From assembly GCA_023443925.1 (NCBI GenBank), contig JAEZSL010000378.1:1-64000 (forward strand): 64,000 nt of DNA. Direction: 5' to 3'. Numbering within the stretch: position 1 is the first letter of the stretch; the number at the start of each line of letters is the position of its first letter. Positions 9,482 to 19,242 of this stretch are shown here, piece by piece. Source of the DNA: Bacillota bacterium. Its GTDB lineage: Bacteria > Bacillota_A > Clostridia > Lachnospirales > Lachnospiraceae. A program made the position numbers and the translations under genes. Under the pieces are notes generated by a model that saw only the letters and a program-made list of their open reading frames with translations, was not told the origin of the DNA and ran no database searches.

Positions 9482-9560
9482 AGCAAATATGAATAAGAAC
9501 AGGTTGCTGTATTAGTAGCTTTGAAAAAGATATTCAAAGCTAAGTATGGGAATTTTTTTG

Positions 9561-9592
9561 AGGGCTTACCTTATAGGTAAACCCTTTGATTA
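9561..9592 (+). terminator. Probable terminator after the HTH gene
   Basis: GGGCTTACC and GGTAAACCC pair with one mismatch around a 5-base loop, followed by TTTGATT. The T-tract is weak. Confidence 0.5.
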
Positions 9593-9942
9593 TAAGGCTT
9601 AATTGGGGTATACCTTTTCTTATATAAACATTCTTTAAACGCTATAATAATGAAAATTGAAAAAACGCATGAAAGGATAGAAGAGACAAAAAACACTTTG
9701 ATTAATTAATGTGCCCGCCAAAATAATTAAGTACACTTAAAATTAGCCAGTCTTCCGCTATATATATGGGGTAGCTACCTTTTTATTCCTTACTATGATT
9801 GAGTGGTTTCTCAATAATATACCATATAAACACAATGGACTCTATCGTCCATCCACACCTTTTTACAACAATAATAAAATCACCGGAATTGCCTAATGTG
9901 TCGTGTTAGCCTTAGAAGTACGCGTTAGCGGAATTGAGCTTC
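9593..9942. other. A/T-rich spacer without a recognised gene
   Basis: Apart from the hairpin at its left edge I see no open frame with a ribosome binding site, no RNA gene and no repeat. It separates the left regulatory genes from the polysaccharide locus. Confidence 0.5.
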
Positions 9943-10956
9943 TTACTCATATCCATTTGGATTCTTAACCTGCCATCTCCATGAATCCTCGCACATTTCT
10001 TCAATTCCAAATTTGGCTTCCCAACCCATCTCACGTTTTGCCTTTCCAGGATCAGCATAACAGCAAGCAATATCACCCGGTCTTCTATCGATAACCAGGT
10101 AGTCAATTTTTTTATTGCACACCTGTTCATAAGCATTTACTATTTCAAGAACGCTGTATCCCCGGCCTGTCCCTAAATTATAAATCAGTACACCCTTGTT
10201 TTCAGTCAACTTCCGTATGGCTTTCACATGTCCTTGCGCCAAATCTACGATGTGGATATAGTCCCTTACTCCAGTACCATCCACGGTGTCATAATCGTTT
10301 CCATACACACTAAGGTATTCTAGCTTTCCGAGCGCTACCTGTGCAATATATGGTATTAAGTTATTAGGAATTCCCTTCGGATCCTCACCAATTTCTCCTG
10401 ATTTATGAGCACCGATAGGATTAAAATAGCGCAGTAAAATGACATTCCAATGATTATCTGAAATATAAAGGTCTGTCAGAACCTGTTCTAGCATACTTTT
10501 AGTCTGTCCGTAGGGATTCGTGATTACACCTTTAGGACACTCCTCTGTAATAGGAACAAATGCAGGTGTGGCATAAACAGTAGCAGAAGAACTAAATACA
10601 ATATTTTTACAATTATATGATTTCATGACATCACAGAGAACCAAGGTTCCCGTAATATTATTATAGTAATACTCCAATGGATGTTTAACCGACTCTCCAA
10701 CCGCTTTTAAACCAGCAAAATGGATTACTGCATCAATATGATTCACTTTAAACACCTCTGTTAACGCTTCCTTGTCTAGTATATCAATATAATAAAATGT
10801 GATTTTTTTTCCTGTTATCTTCTCTACTCTTGCTAACGATTCTCTATTTGAATTTACGAGATTATCTACAACTATTACCTCATATCCTTCATTTAGCAAT
10901 TCTACGCAAGTATGGCTTCCAATATACCCCGCTCCACCAGTTACTAAAATTGACAT
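9943..10956 (-). CDS. galE: UDP-glucose 4-epimerase
   Basis: A 337-aa extended short-chain dehydrogenase. The N-terminal ILVTGGAGYIGSH is the NAD-binding GxxGxxG; SSSATVYA and YGQTK supply the catalytic Ser/Thr and Tyr-x3-Lys; the conserved LRYFNPIGAH and GTGVRDYIHI segments are present. It interconverts UDP-Glc and UDP-Gal, providing galactose units for the polysaccharide made by the genes upstream. The start at 10956 has GGAGG 5 bases ahead; the track of codons before it is non-conserved. It is the last gene in the polysaccharide locus, 0.47 kb after the flippase, so it may have its own promoter. Confidence 0.93.
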   Translation of the reverse strand: MSILVTGGAGYIGSHTCVELLNEGYEVIVVDNLVNSNRESLARVEKITGKKITFYYIDILDKEALTEVFKVNHIDAVIHFAGLKAVGESVKHPLEYYYNNITGTLVLCDVMKSYNCKNIVFSSSATVYATPAFVPITEECPKGVITNPYGQTKSMLEQVLTDLYISDNHWNVILLRYFNPIGAHKSGEIGEDPKGIPNNLIPYIAQVALGKLEYLSVYGNDYDTVDGTGVRDYIHIVDLAQGHVKAIRKLTENKGVLIYNLGTGRGYSVLEIVNAYEQVCNKKIDYLVIDRRPGDIACCYADPGKAKREMGWEAKFGIEEMCEDSWRWQVKNPNGYE

Positions 10957-11282
10957 AATCGCCTCCATCATCTATAATACTCAAAATGTATTCCCTTTTT
11001 TTACTATTACACTCACCATCTGCTCCTGATGCAGTCAAGCCCGTTGCATATTAAACATATACGATTATCTTCTTGTAACTATCCAATTACCACTTTACAT
11101 CTTTTCCCTTGATTTTTACCATAATACCAACCGAAAAAACGCCCTATCTTTACCATGTATGATCGAATATAAGGTATGAAGCATAATTTACTCTGGTGTT
11201 TTATAAATATAAAGTCGATAGCAATATAGCTCTTTGGGAAAATACAATTCAAACTCCATTTAATCTCATTGTTAATATTTAC

Positions 11283-11405
11283 TTAATTTTCCTGTAAAAG
11301 GTTACTGGTATCAATGTTTTCTTCTGTTAACAATATAACCCTTAGTCTGGTAGAACCGACAGGTACCAATGTCATTGAGACTCTTCTAGGGCCTTCACAG
11401 AACAT
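11283..11405 (-). pseudogene. Short C-terminal-like remnant
   Basis: A 40-codon frame in the galE-flippase gap reads RRVSMTLVPVGSTRLRVILL before a stop at 11283-11285. The LVP-x-G-S/C-T-x-L-R pattern resembles the C-terminus of some glycoside hydrolases. There is no convincing ribosome binding site. It may be a leftover of a gene replaced during locus turnover, or chance. Confidence 0.25.
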
Positions 11406-11424
11406 AAAAATTACTTACTTCTAC

Positions 11425-12828
11425 TTACACATTCATTTTTCCAACCCATAAACTCTTGAATGGTAAATAATAATATTTATAATTAGCAAAAACTAATATG
11501 AGAGCAAATCCAATCGCAATAAAAAGATTATATTTTATACCAATTGACATAATGAAAACTTGACTAGCCAGCAATCCTATATTGAGATTTATTATTTTCC
11601 AATCAAATTTTATAAAGCAAAATTTTCTTATGTCAATAAACTTATAGACAACTTGGCTGAAATAACAACAAAAAGATGCAATGCAAATTCCCCAAACACC
11701 ACAAAATGGAGTCAACACCAAGCCAACAAAAATGTTAATGCCCGCTCCCACAACGCTAACTCCAACCATACGCTGAGTTTTTTTGTATGTCGAATACATT
11801 GTTCCTAGCAACGAAGAAATACAATTAATTAATGCTGCAAGCATAATGATTGGAAGATATATGCGAGCAGTATAGAAATCATTTTTTAATGTGAATTTTG
11901 CTAAGATTGGTGTGCAACAAACAATAATTGCACCGAAGGTACAATACAGAGCTATAAATAAGTTTGTTATTTCTGTATAATATTCTTCCTTATTATTTTC
12001 TGTAAATGCACGAGAAGAATTCAACTGAAAGGCTGCATACACGGCCTGCTGTGTCATATTGATTACAGCAGCAATTTTAATTGCTGCAACATATTTCCCA
12101 GCTGTTGATGCATCACTGAACCAGAGAAGTAAATACCTTCCTGAAATAGTGGTAAACCAGTATAGGACATTATAATAAATAAGGGGCAGACAATATTTAT
12201 AAAGAACCTTAAGATCACCTTTACTGCCTGCTTTTAGTACAGCATTGCTAGCTATTTTACCTCTAATAATCAAATATAATGCAGACATACAATATGATAA
12301 TCCAATAGATAATAAGTATCCATACTCACCAGATTTTAGCACCACTAGAAAAATCACATTGAAAAAACTGAGTGAAACGGCATTAATAACTCCACTCAGT
12401 GCAAACACTCTTGAATGACCTTTTCCCCTCACATAATAAGCAGCGCACATACGTACTGAATAAGCGTATAAAATAAAGTATAAATAAAACGAATATTTGT
12501 AGTTTATAATAAATTTAAAAATGAGAGCAACAACAAAACCTATAATTGTGGATTTAACCATCACATTTGAAATTGCAGTAACCAATTTATTATTATCAAA
12601 TTCCGGGTCAACCGCAAATCTAAAGGCTGCCTCATAAATGCAAAGTGTAGCAACTGGAAAGAATAATTCAGATAGATTATTAGTAAGCTCTGCCACTCCA
12701 TAGGCTTCTGTCGTCATATATGTAGTATATAAAGGCATCAATATAAATTGAATTGCCTTTGCCAGAACTGTGCCAATAATAAAAATTAAAATATCAGATG
12801 CTAATCTTCTATATCGATTTTCTTCCAA
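11425..12828 (-). CDS. Polysaccharide flippase (Wzx-like, MATE/MOP superfamily)
   Basis: About 467 aa with roughly 12-14 membrane helices, starting with the typical RRLASDILIFIIGTVLAKAIQF and containing PLYTTYMTTEAYG, the early motif of O-unit and teichuronic-type flippases. It would move the undecaprenyl-linked repeat unit to the outer face. A TTG at 12828 with AGGAGGG seven bases upstream is a better start than the ATG at 12858, which lies inside the preceding gene. It is followed by galE after a 0.47-kb gap. Confidence 0.88.
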   Translation of the reverse strand: MEENRYRRLASDILIFIIGTVLAKAIQFILMPLYTTYMTTEAYGVAELTNNLSELFFPVATLCIYEAAFRFAVDPEFDNNKLVTAISNVMVKSTIIGFVVALIFKFIINYKYSFYLYFILYAYSVRMCAAYYVRGKGHSRVFALSGVINAVSLSFFNVIFLVVLKSGEYGYLLSIGLSYCMSALYLIIRGKIASNAVLKAGSKGDLKVLYKYCLPLIYYNVLYWFTTISGRYLLLWFSDASTAGKYVAAIKIAAVINMTQQAVYAAFQLNSSRAFTENNKEEYYTEITNLFIALYCTFGAIIVCCTPILAKFTLKNDFYTARIYLPIIMLAALINCISSLLGTMYSTYKKTQRMVGVSVVGAGINIFVGLVLTPFCGVWGICIASFCCYFSQVVYKFIDIRKFCFIKFDWKIINLNIGLLASQVFIMSIGIKYNLFIAIGFALILVFANYKYYYLPFKSLWVGKMNV

Positions 12829-12847
12829 TCTACGCCCTCCTGTTATC

Positions 12848-13966
12848 TTATTTACCAATTCTCTTCATATAGTTCATAAGTCTATGAACATTATTTTTCC
12901 AATCTCTAGCAAACCATCTACACATTCTAAATGGATATACCAAACTATGTAAGGCACGTTCACCTGGACTATAAGGCGCATTGCTTTCTACTAACTTCGA
13001 ATTAAAAAACTCTTTGCATTCCGGGGTTAGCCATTCTTCTCCGTTACACATCTTTCTATTCCTCATATCAGAATAATGTGGAATATTTAGTTCAGGGATA
13101 ATCCCCCAACATAAGTGTGCATGAGCATTTGTACAATAAGGTTGTGTACACGCATGACCAACAGAAATAAATCGGATAGGTTCATTTGGATTCTTAAAAA
13201 CATTTTGGTTATACGGCTGCCAATAACAAGGCTGAGACTCCCCCGTATTCATATTTACAAACAAGCTCCAGCTTCCAGCATAACAAAACTCTTTCCGTTT
13301 AACTCCAATAACATCCAATTTAAGTGAAGTCATAGGAGAATCCAATTCACTCCATATAGCTCTAAACTCTTCTTTCGAGTGGGCAGACAAAAGTCCCTTA
13401 TCCTTTCTTTTATCATTTCGACCTATTGTCGTATGACAATAAGCTCCCACATTATCTAAGCATAATCGTTTAATATCCACAATATCTTCTTCTATACTAT
13501 CATAAGCCATTAATTCCAGGGTAAAAGATGCACCAGCAGCATGAATTGCCTTAACATTCTCAAAAAAACGTTCAATCATATTTAATTTTTTTAGTTCTTT
13601 ATAATGGAAAGAGATTTTGAAGAATAATCTACTTAAATTCTTTTTTGGAAAAGTTAATACTTCTTTGATATGTTTTGTTATCGTTCCATTTGTTACAACT
13701 TCAACATAATGTCCTTCCTCTAATAAAGCTCCGATAAGTGGAACAATATCCGGTTGAAGCATTGTCTCCCCATTACCAGTCAGATTTATTAAAGAAACTC
13801 CTCCAAGCCTCTCCTTTGATAAACACTTTGTAATATGTTCAGGAGTATACTGCAAGGAAGTGGGTTCATCCCACGCCTCAACCTGAGAAATATAACAGTA
13901 TTCGCAATTTAAATTACAATTCTGATTAGGGATCATCCCTAATACCAGTTTATTAATCTTGTCCAT
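12848..13966 (-). CDS. Radical SAM/SPASM-like protein in the polysaccharide locus
   Basis: About 372 aa. The N-terminal CNLNCEYCYI supplies the CX3CX2C [4Fe-4S]-SAM motif, followed by a glycine-rich LTGNGETML motif. The C-terminal third has several spaced cysteines (CYAGSW, QPCYWQ, HACTQPYC, HLCWG) like a SPASM/twitch auxiliary cluster region. Radical SAM enzymes are uncommon in capsule loci; here it probably modifies a sugar or a carrier-linked precursor. The start is either TTG at 13972 or ATG at 13966, both after AAAGGAG. It overlaps the upstream pyruvyltransferase gene and the flippase gene, so it is embedded in the operon. Confidence 0.85.
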   Translation of the reverse strand: MDKINKLVLGMIPNQNCNLNCEYCYISQVEAWDEPTSLQYTPEHITKCLSKERLGGVSLINLTGNGETMLQPDIVPLIGALLEEGHYVEVVTNGTITKHIKEVLTFPKKNLSRLFFKISFHYKELKKLNMIERFFENVKAIHAAGASFTLELMAYDSIEEDIVDIKRLCLDNVGAYCHTTIGRNDKRKDKGLLSAHSKEEFRAIWSELDSPMTSLKLDVIGVKRKEFCYAGSWSLFVNMNTGESQPCYWQPYNQNVFKNPNEPIRFISVGHACTQPYCTNAHAHLCWGIIPELNIPHYSDMRNRKMCNGEEWLTPECKEFFNSKLVESNAPYSPGERALHSLVYPFRMCRWFARDWKNNVHRLMNYMKRIGK

Positions 13967-15044
13967 ATACAATTGTCTCCTTTAATTTATCATAGCAGTT
14001 TGCGGAAAAACAGTCATGGATGCATGGCTGGTCGCTGCATGCTAAAATAAAATTTCTAATTTCATCTAATCCAAAGCGTTCAAAAAGTGGAAGTATGTAC
14101 ACAGAATCTTTTAACCATTCTTCAAAAACCCCAGATACCTTTTTTGTCTTGTTGTCAAACACGATGCATGGAGTATTAGAAATATATGAAAAAATCATAC
14201 CATGAAGTCTATCTGTAACAACAATTGTACATGACGCAAAAGCTTCGATACCATTATTTACTGCAGCTTCTCTTCTCCAAGTTGGAATTCTCTTTTTAGA
14301 AGTTGTACTTATGGATTTTTCAGTATATCCAAGTTCTTGCAATGCACTTCTTACTAACGATTCTTGCTCTTCATTTCTAGACAACTCCCTATCTTCTCTT
14401 AAACAATATCCAACGACATGCTCGATTCCATTATTTTTAGGAGCGTGCTTTTGATAGGCTAATGTTATATCTGGGACCAACAGTATATGTATATCTTTAT
14501 AGTTATCATTTGCAAATTCGTAAGATTGTCTATCTCTCACACACAATGTTACATCTCGGCATTTTTTAAAAATTTCATTTGCGGAATTAATGAGTTCCTG
14601 ATAGGGTACGGTTTTCTTATCAAAATAAACTGTTTGCGGAAAAACAATCACTTTATTATATGAAAATGTACTTATCATATCTTGTAACAACAATTCCTCA
14701 ACGGGCCAAATATTTCCCATCCACCCGCCACCATTTATATAAATAATGCTCTCAGATGGGATAGACTTTCTTAATCTTTCTTTATATATTTGATACATTT
14801 CAGTTGGAATCTCAATAATGTCTCGACACCGTTTTATCTCGTGTAAAAAATCAAATTCGGCCAGTGTAATTAAATGGTCTCCTAAGTTAGTATGGATTGG
14901 TGTTCCTAAAATATAGTCTTTTCCACCAGGATTTTTTTCAATCATTCTTATTTTAAAGAAAAAAGATAGTATTTCTGGTCCCATCTTAATCCTATAGATT
15001 ACTCTTTGGGGAATAATCTTTTTTAGAATATTATTAATCTTCAT
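13953..15044 (-). CDS. Polysaccharide pyruvyl transferase family protein
   Basis: A 363-aa soluble protein of the CsaB/WcaK pyruvyltransferase superfamily. Markers are LGDHLIT near residue 55, INGGGWMGN near 105, VPDITLAY near 195 and TDRLHGMIFS near 275, the last holding the conserved Arg and His. Members transfer a ketal pyruvate from PEP to a sugar, adding negative charge to exopolysaccharide; some relatives are divergent glycosyl enzymes. GGAG lies 9 bases before the ATG. It overlaps both neighbours slightly. Confidence 0.85.
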   Translation of the reverse strand: MKINNILKKIIPQRVIYRIKMGPEILSFFFKIRMIEKNPGGKDYILGTPIHTNLGDHLITLAEFDFLHEIKRCRDIIEIPTEMYQIYKERLRKSIPSESIIYINGGGWMGNIWPVEELLLQDMISTFSYNKVIVFPQTVYFDKKTVPYQELINSANEIFKKCRDVTLCVRDRQSYEFANDNYKDIHILLVPDITLAYQKHAPKNNGIEHVVGYCLREDRELSRNEEQESLVRSALQELGYTEKSISTTSKKRIPTWRREAAVNNGIEAFASCTIVVTDRLHGMIFSYISNTPCIVFDNKTKKVSGVFEEWLKDSVYILPLFERFGLDEIRNFILACSDQPCIHDCFSANCYDKLKETIVYGQD

Positions 15045-16083
15045 TTAACATTTCTCCTTCTAAGATGACTGAGTAAATCTTTTCAGAAATATAATACATT
15101 CCAAGATCATTCGGATGAACACCATCAACAAAGTAACCACTTTTATCATTATTGAACAGCTTTCTTCCATCTATAAATCTTACCTTTCGATCTCCCGCTT
15201 TTACTGCATACTCATAAGTTTTTTTAATAATTTCTACTCTTTCTGTCTCCTCATCCACCGATATAGAAATTCCTCCTGAGAACCTACTCATAAAAATAAT
15301 CCAACAATTAGAATTATTCCTGATAGTTTTATATACATTCAAGTGTGAATCTTTTAATTCCATAACCGATGCATTATGATCATATTCTATAACCATTACT
15401 TTAACACCTAGATTTGAAATATACTCAATTACATCATGCTCACCCTTGGCTGACTCAGAGAACCCAAAATTTAAAATCTCACAGTTCAATCTTTTCGCAA
15501 TTAAATTTGAATAGGATAAAGCTGGTCGAGATGCTGCGCATCCATGGGTAATACTTGACCCATAAAAAGCGATTTTAGTCTTTTTATCCTTTTTTGATGT
15601 AAAAACAATATCATCATCAACAAGAAAATTATTAACGCTAGCATACGATGGCATAAAACAGCAAATTTTCTTCAATCCATTACCCAGTTTTATAGTTTCT
15701 TTAACATACATTTGAGTATTACTATTAGGAGCTATGCATTTGATCCACGAATATGATTCCCCTTCTATTAAATATACATCTATACCACTTGTGCCTGTTA
15801 TTGACATGTGTTTTAATACACACCTTTTTTTATACACTACTTTAAAACATAGCTCATCTCTTCGCGTCTCAAACTCAATAATCTTACCCGCTGGAAAAGC
15901 ATTGTTAGCATTTATAGACGTAGAGAGTGGTCTTAAAATGTCAACTGGAATCCTGTTATTTCCACCCACTACTATTTGCATAAGCTCTGACATATTTTTC
16001 TTACTCATACGAATTTTAAAACAGCCCCATTCATATCGAATAAACTGTATTACCTTAATACAAATTCTTTCCAAATTTTCCAT
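15034..16083 (-). CDS. SGNH/GDSL hydrolase with N-terminal GxDLY-type domain
   Basis: A 349-aa cytosolic-looking protein. Residues about 25-160 form a beta-rich N-terminal domain with GTSGIDVYLIEG, matching the GxDLY module. Residues about 165-345 are an SGNH esterase domain: FYGSSITHG holds the nucleophile Ser, NFGFSES the oxyanion residue, and FVDGVHPNDLG the catalytic Asp-His pair. It probably adds or removes O-acetyl/acyl groups on the polysaccharide. GGAG lies 8-9 bases upstream of the ATG. Confidence 0.85.
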   Translation of the reverse strand: MENLERICIKVIQFIRYEWGCFKIRMSKKNMSELMQIVVGGNNRIPVDILRPLSTSINANNAFPAGKIIEFETRRDELCFKVVYKKRCVLKHMSITGTSGIDVYLIEGESYSWIKCIAPNSNTQMYVKETIKLGNGLKKICCFMPSYASVNNFLVDDDIVFTSKKDKKTKIAFYGSSITHGCAASRPALSYSNLIAKRLNCEILNFGFSESAKGEHDVIEYISNLGVKVMVIEYDHNASVMELKDSHLNVYKTIRNNSNCWIIFMSRFSGGISISVDEETERVEIIKKTYEYAVKAGDRKVRFIDGRKLFNNDKSGYFVDGVHPNDLGMYYISEKIYSVILEGEMLNED

Positions 16084-16088
16084 AAGTT

Positions 16089-17219
16089 TTAACTCCAGAA
16101 AAATGAATATGGCATAACACCGTTTTGATTTTCAATAACAGAAATAATACTATATATTAACAATACCGTAATACCTACCCATCTCATCAGTGTTCCAACT
16201 GATTTATTATATTTTGAAAACGTTGATGGTATAAAGTTCACAAAAATACCGAGATAATACCACAACATTCTATTCAACAATTCATTTCGGCAATTAATAA
16301 TTCCAAAAACACAACAGAATACCACAGCTGGCAACATTCGACTATTAAAGTAATCATCATTGATATTTCTCTTCCGTGCTTTCAATGCCCACAAAAAAAC
16401 AATTGCAAGTAGAAACAGATAAAGGATAATTATTCTCCCGCCCCCATTACTAATAAAGACTGAATAATGTGACTCTCCTGAAGTATATAAAGAATACCAT
16501 GGAAATAACCTCAAAAAAAGATTAATTCCAGTAGAAAAAGCAACAGAAATTATTGCACTGATAATAGTGGAAACAATCAACGTCATCCAATTATTTTGAA
16601 TTTTATTAGCAAGAACTACTCCCAATAAAGCAACAATCAAAAAGATAGAAGTTGAATGAATCCCCACAGCAATAGCAAAAAGTATCCATCCTTTTATAGA
16701 CTTCCAGTCCATAGCAAGATAATATATGGCATTAAGTGCAATAACTATCGATAAACATTGCCTGCTACCATTCATACTGAAATAGAACAAAGTCAATCCA
16801 ATCCACACAAGTGCAGATTCAGTTGCATTGGTTGAAGCCTTTTTTATGAATTTGAACAAACCTATATTAATAAGAATAGCTGTTACTATAATCAGAATTT
16901 GTGGATCTGGTGAAATACGAAATAATACGCGGCATAATAATACATATAATGGAGCACTCAAAGGAGCATTCTCAACGGCATTGAAATATGACTCGCTATT
17001 TCCGATAATGGCATAAATTCTTGAATAAGATTCAGTATCTACCCCAACATCCAAAGATCTTAAAGACATTACCAGAGTAAAAAATAAGAAAATTATAAAA
17101 TCTGAGACCTTATTCCCAGATAATATTCGCCTTGATATAATTTTATAGTTATATTTACGAATGATTGGAGTAATAAGAACTATAATTATATTTACAACAT
17201 ATATAGTAATGGTCTCCAC
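16089..17219 (-). CDS. EpsG-like polysaccharide polymerase (Wzy role)
   Basis: A 376-aa membrane protein with about 10-11 helices. It has the EpsG family features RSLDVGVDTESYSRIYA near residue 55 and SMNGSRQCLSIVIALNA near 150. It is the only Wzy candidate in the locus, so it likely polymerises the repeat units exported by the flippase. The annotated start is a GTG immediately after GGAGG, which is too close for comfort; the true initiation codon could be a few codons further in. Confidence 0.85.
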   Translation of the reverse strand: METITIYVVNIIIVLITPIIRKYNYKIISRRILSGNKVSDFIIFLFFTLVMSLRSLDVGVDTESYSRIYAIIGNSESYFNAVENAPLSAPLYVLLCRVLFRISPDPQILIIVTAILINIGLFKFIKKASTNATESALVWIGLTLFYFSMNGSRQCLSIVIALNAIYYLAMDWKSIKGWILFAIAVGIHSTSIFLIVALLGVVLANKIQNNWMTLIVSTIISAIISVAFSTGINLFLRLFPWYSLYTSGESHYSVFISNGGGRIIILYLFLLAIVFLWALKARKRNINDDYFNSRMLPAVVFCCVFGIINCRNELLNRMLWYYLGIFVNFIPSTFSKYNKSVGTLMRWVGITVLLIYSIISVIENQNGVMPYSFFWS

Positions 17220-17250
17220 CTCCGTTCCCTATAACCAGTAATTCTATGTA

Positions 17251-18225
17251 TCATTTTTTTTCTCGTTTTACTGCCAGTTTACTATTCCAAACCTTTTTCA
17301 AGGTTCTCTCTCCACCATAGGACAATATTGCTGCGGCTCTTTCTCTCAGTCTAACTCTATTATTACAAATTACATCTAGCCTTGTTCTTTCTATTTGGTC
17401 CCATAGAACACTGCCATATTTCTCTTGTATCTCTCCATTGTCTGGCAAATCAAGGATTAGATGAATTGCAACATTAAATGTTCTACATTTTGCAGCATTA
17501 ACTATCCTTGGGTATTCTTCTAAACAAAAATTTTCTATCTGCAATGCCCATTCCAAAGCATCCATTCTCTTTGGATTAAATAAGTGCATTATACTATTAT
17601 TATGCTGGCGATAGTAATACCCGTAGAAATTAGAATAGATAACTTTTTTTGCATTATTCATGTATAAATGACAAGTTGCAAGATCCTCTGACACTCGTCC
17701 CAATGGGAACCTGATATTCCCAATCACATTTCTTTTATATAGTTTTGCCGGCGCACAGCAACTATAAAGAACTTGATACAAAGAAGCTTCTATCGCATCT
17801 TCCGCACTCAACAGCGTAATATCTTCATCAATGTTGATCTTTATTTCTTCGTTAGTATCCTCTGCAATATACATCATTTGAACTATTGCTATATCTGCAT
17901 CATTCTCTTTACATAAAGAGATGCTTTTCTGAATACAATCCACCGCAAGATAATCATCACTATCCAAAAAAAAGACATATGAACCAGTTGATTTTTCAAT
18001 TCCTTCATTTCTAGCAGATGATAGTCCGCCGTTTTTTTTATGAATCACCGATATTCGCGAATCAATATTTTTATACTCTTCACACATTACTCCTGAGTTA
18101 TCCGTAGAACCATCATCGACCAAGATTATTTCTAAATCTTTATAGCTCTGACTAACTATACTTTCAATACATCTCCCCAAATATTTTTCGATATTGTAAA
18201 CCGGTACAATAATTGATACTTTCAT
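17251..18225 (-). CDS. Family 2 glycosyltransferase
   Basis: About 324 aa with a GT-A fold at the N-terminus: KVSIIVPVYNIEKYLGRCIE, ILVDDGSTDNSG and SARNEGIEKS are the classical GT2 nucleotide-sugar binding blocks, and FFLDSDDYL contains the DxD metal motif. It has no membrane helices, so it acts at the cytosolic face on the lipid-linked acceptor. The MKVSII start at 18225 is preferred over the upstream codon because it opens directly into the conserved strand. Confidence 0.9.
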   Translation of the reverse strand: MKVSIIVPVYNIEKYLGRCIESIVSQSYKDLEIILVDDGSTDNSGVMCEEYKNIDSRISVIHKKNGGLSSARNEGIEKSTGSYVFFLDSDDYLAVDCIQKSISLCKENDADIAIVQMMYIAEDTNEEIKINIDEDITLLSAEDAIEASLYQVLYSCCAPAKLYKRNVIGNIRFPLGRVSEDLATCHLYMNNAKKVIYSNFYGYYYRQHNNSIMHLFNPKRMDALEWALQIENFCLEEYPRIVNAAKCRTFNVAIHLILDLPDNGEIQEKYGSVLWDQIERTRLDVICNNRVRLRERAAAILSYGGERTLKKVWNSKLAVKREKK

Positions 18226-18243
18226 TAACTCGCACTCCACGCT

Positions 18244-19230
18244 TTATTTTCTGGCTTTTAGGCTAATATATAGAGGTTTTAATACAGAATGTATTAACCC
18301 CAACAACCTACATGAGATACACTTTGGAAGTCTGTCAATTAACCCTATAACTTTCGACTCTCGTGAACTAAAAACCATTTTTGATAATTTTTTATCTGAC
18401 CAAGGACTTAATTTCATATATTGCTTAAAGGTTGAAGCCAAAGGATGATTGGTATTAGTATACCATGGTCTAATTACCCGCATATTGGTCGTATAATGAA
18501 TTATTGTTGGTTTATTCACAGCCTCTTTAAATTCTGCTTCCTTATAAAAATTGTTTGGGTGCCTTAGGGTATGAATCTCCTTATAGGAATGCATAACGTC
18601 TATAGTCATTACATCATATTTAAGTTGCAATATTCCAATTCTCCCCTTAAAAACTCCATTAAGCACATCTTGATCTGCATAATTTATAAGCTTCTCGTAA
18701 CTCTTCATATATTCATTAATTAACTTTTCTACATTAATCTTTCTGAGTTCAACCAAATTTACCAATAATATTCCAGCGTTTATATAAGGGTCTTTACTTT
18801 TTAGACCAATATTCATCTTATACAGATATCCAATGCAATCTTTAACTCCGAAAATCATTTTATCTTCCAGTTCTATCTTATCTAATCCGGCAATATCTCC
18901 GGTTATTATAGTATCACAGTCAAGGTAAAGAATTCTTTTAATCTCCGCAGGTAATAAAATACCGCAAAACAATCTAGTAAATGCACTCAAAGGCCATCTT
19001 GCCGAAACCAAAGACTCCGGGATATCAAAATTTGGAACATCGATAATTACAACGTTCCTTTTGTATTTATTACCAACACCTAACAAGATTTTCTTGTTCT
19101 CATCAGATATATCTTCGCCTAAAAGATAGATTGTTAAGTCTTTGATATGTTTATTATTTTCAAGTAATGATATAGTAGAAATACCCATTATCCATATATA
19201 ATTATTATCGCATGTGTATAGTATGTTCAT
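18244..19230 (-). CDS. Family 8 glycosyltransferase
   Basis: A 328-aa protein with the GT8 N-terminus MNILYTCDNNYIWIMGISTISL, the metal-binding DxD in ILYLDCDTIITGD near residue 98, and the later INAGILLVNL and ADQDVLNGVF motifs typical of LgtC/glycogenin-like retaining enzymes. It probably adds galactose or glucose, consistent with galE in the same locus. GGAG lies 9 bases before the ATG. Confidence 0.9.
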   Translation of the reverse strand: MNILYTCDNNYIWIMGISTISLLENNKHIKDLTIYLLGEDISDENKKILLGVGNKYKRNVVIIDVPNFDIPESLVSARWPLSAFTRLFCGILLPAEIKRILYLDCDTIITGDIAGLDKIELEDKMIFGVKDCIGYLYKMNIGLKSKDPYINAGILLVNLVELRKINVEKLINEYMKSYEKLINYADQDVLNGVFKGRIGILQLKYDVMTIDVMHSYKEIHTLRHPNNFYKEAEFKEAVNKPTIIHYTTNMRVIRPWYTNTNHPLASTFKQYMKLSPWSDKKLSKMVFSSRESKVIGLIDRLPKCISCRLLGLIHSVLKPLYISLKARK

Positions 19231-19242
19231 GTGATTTGTCTC

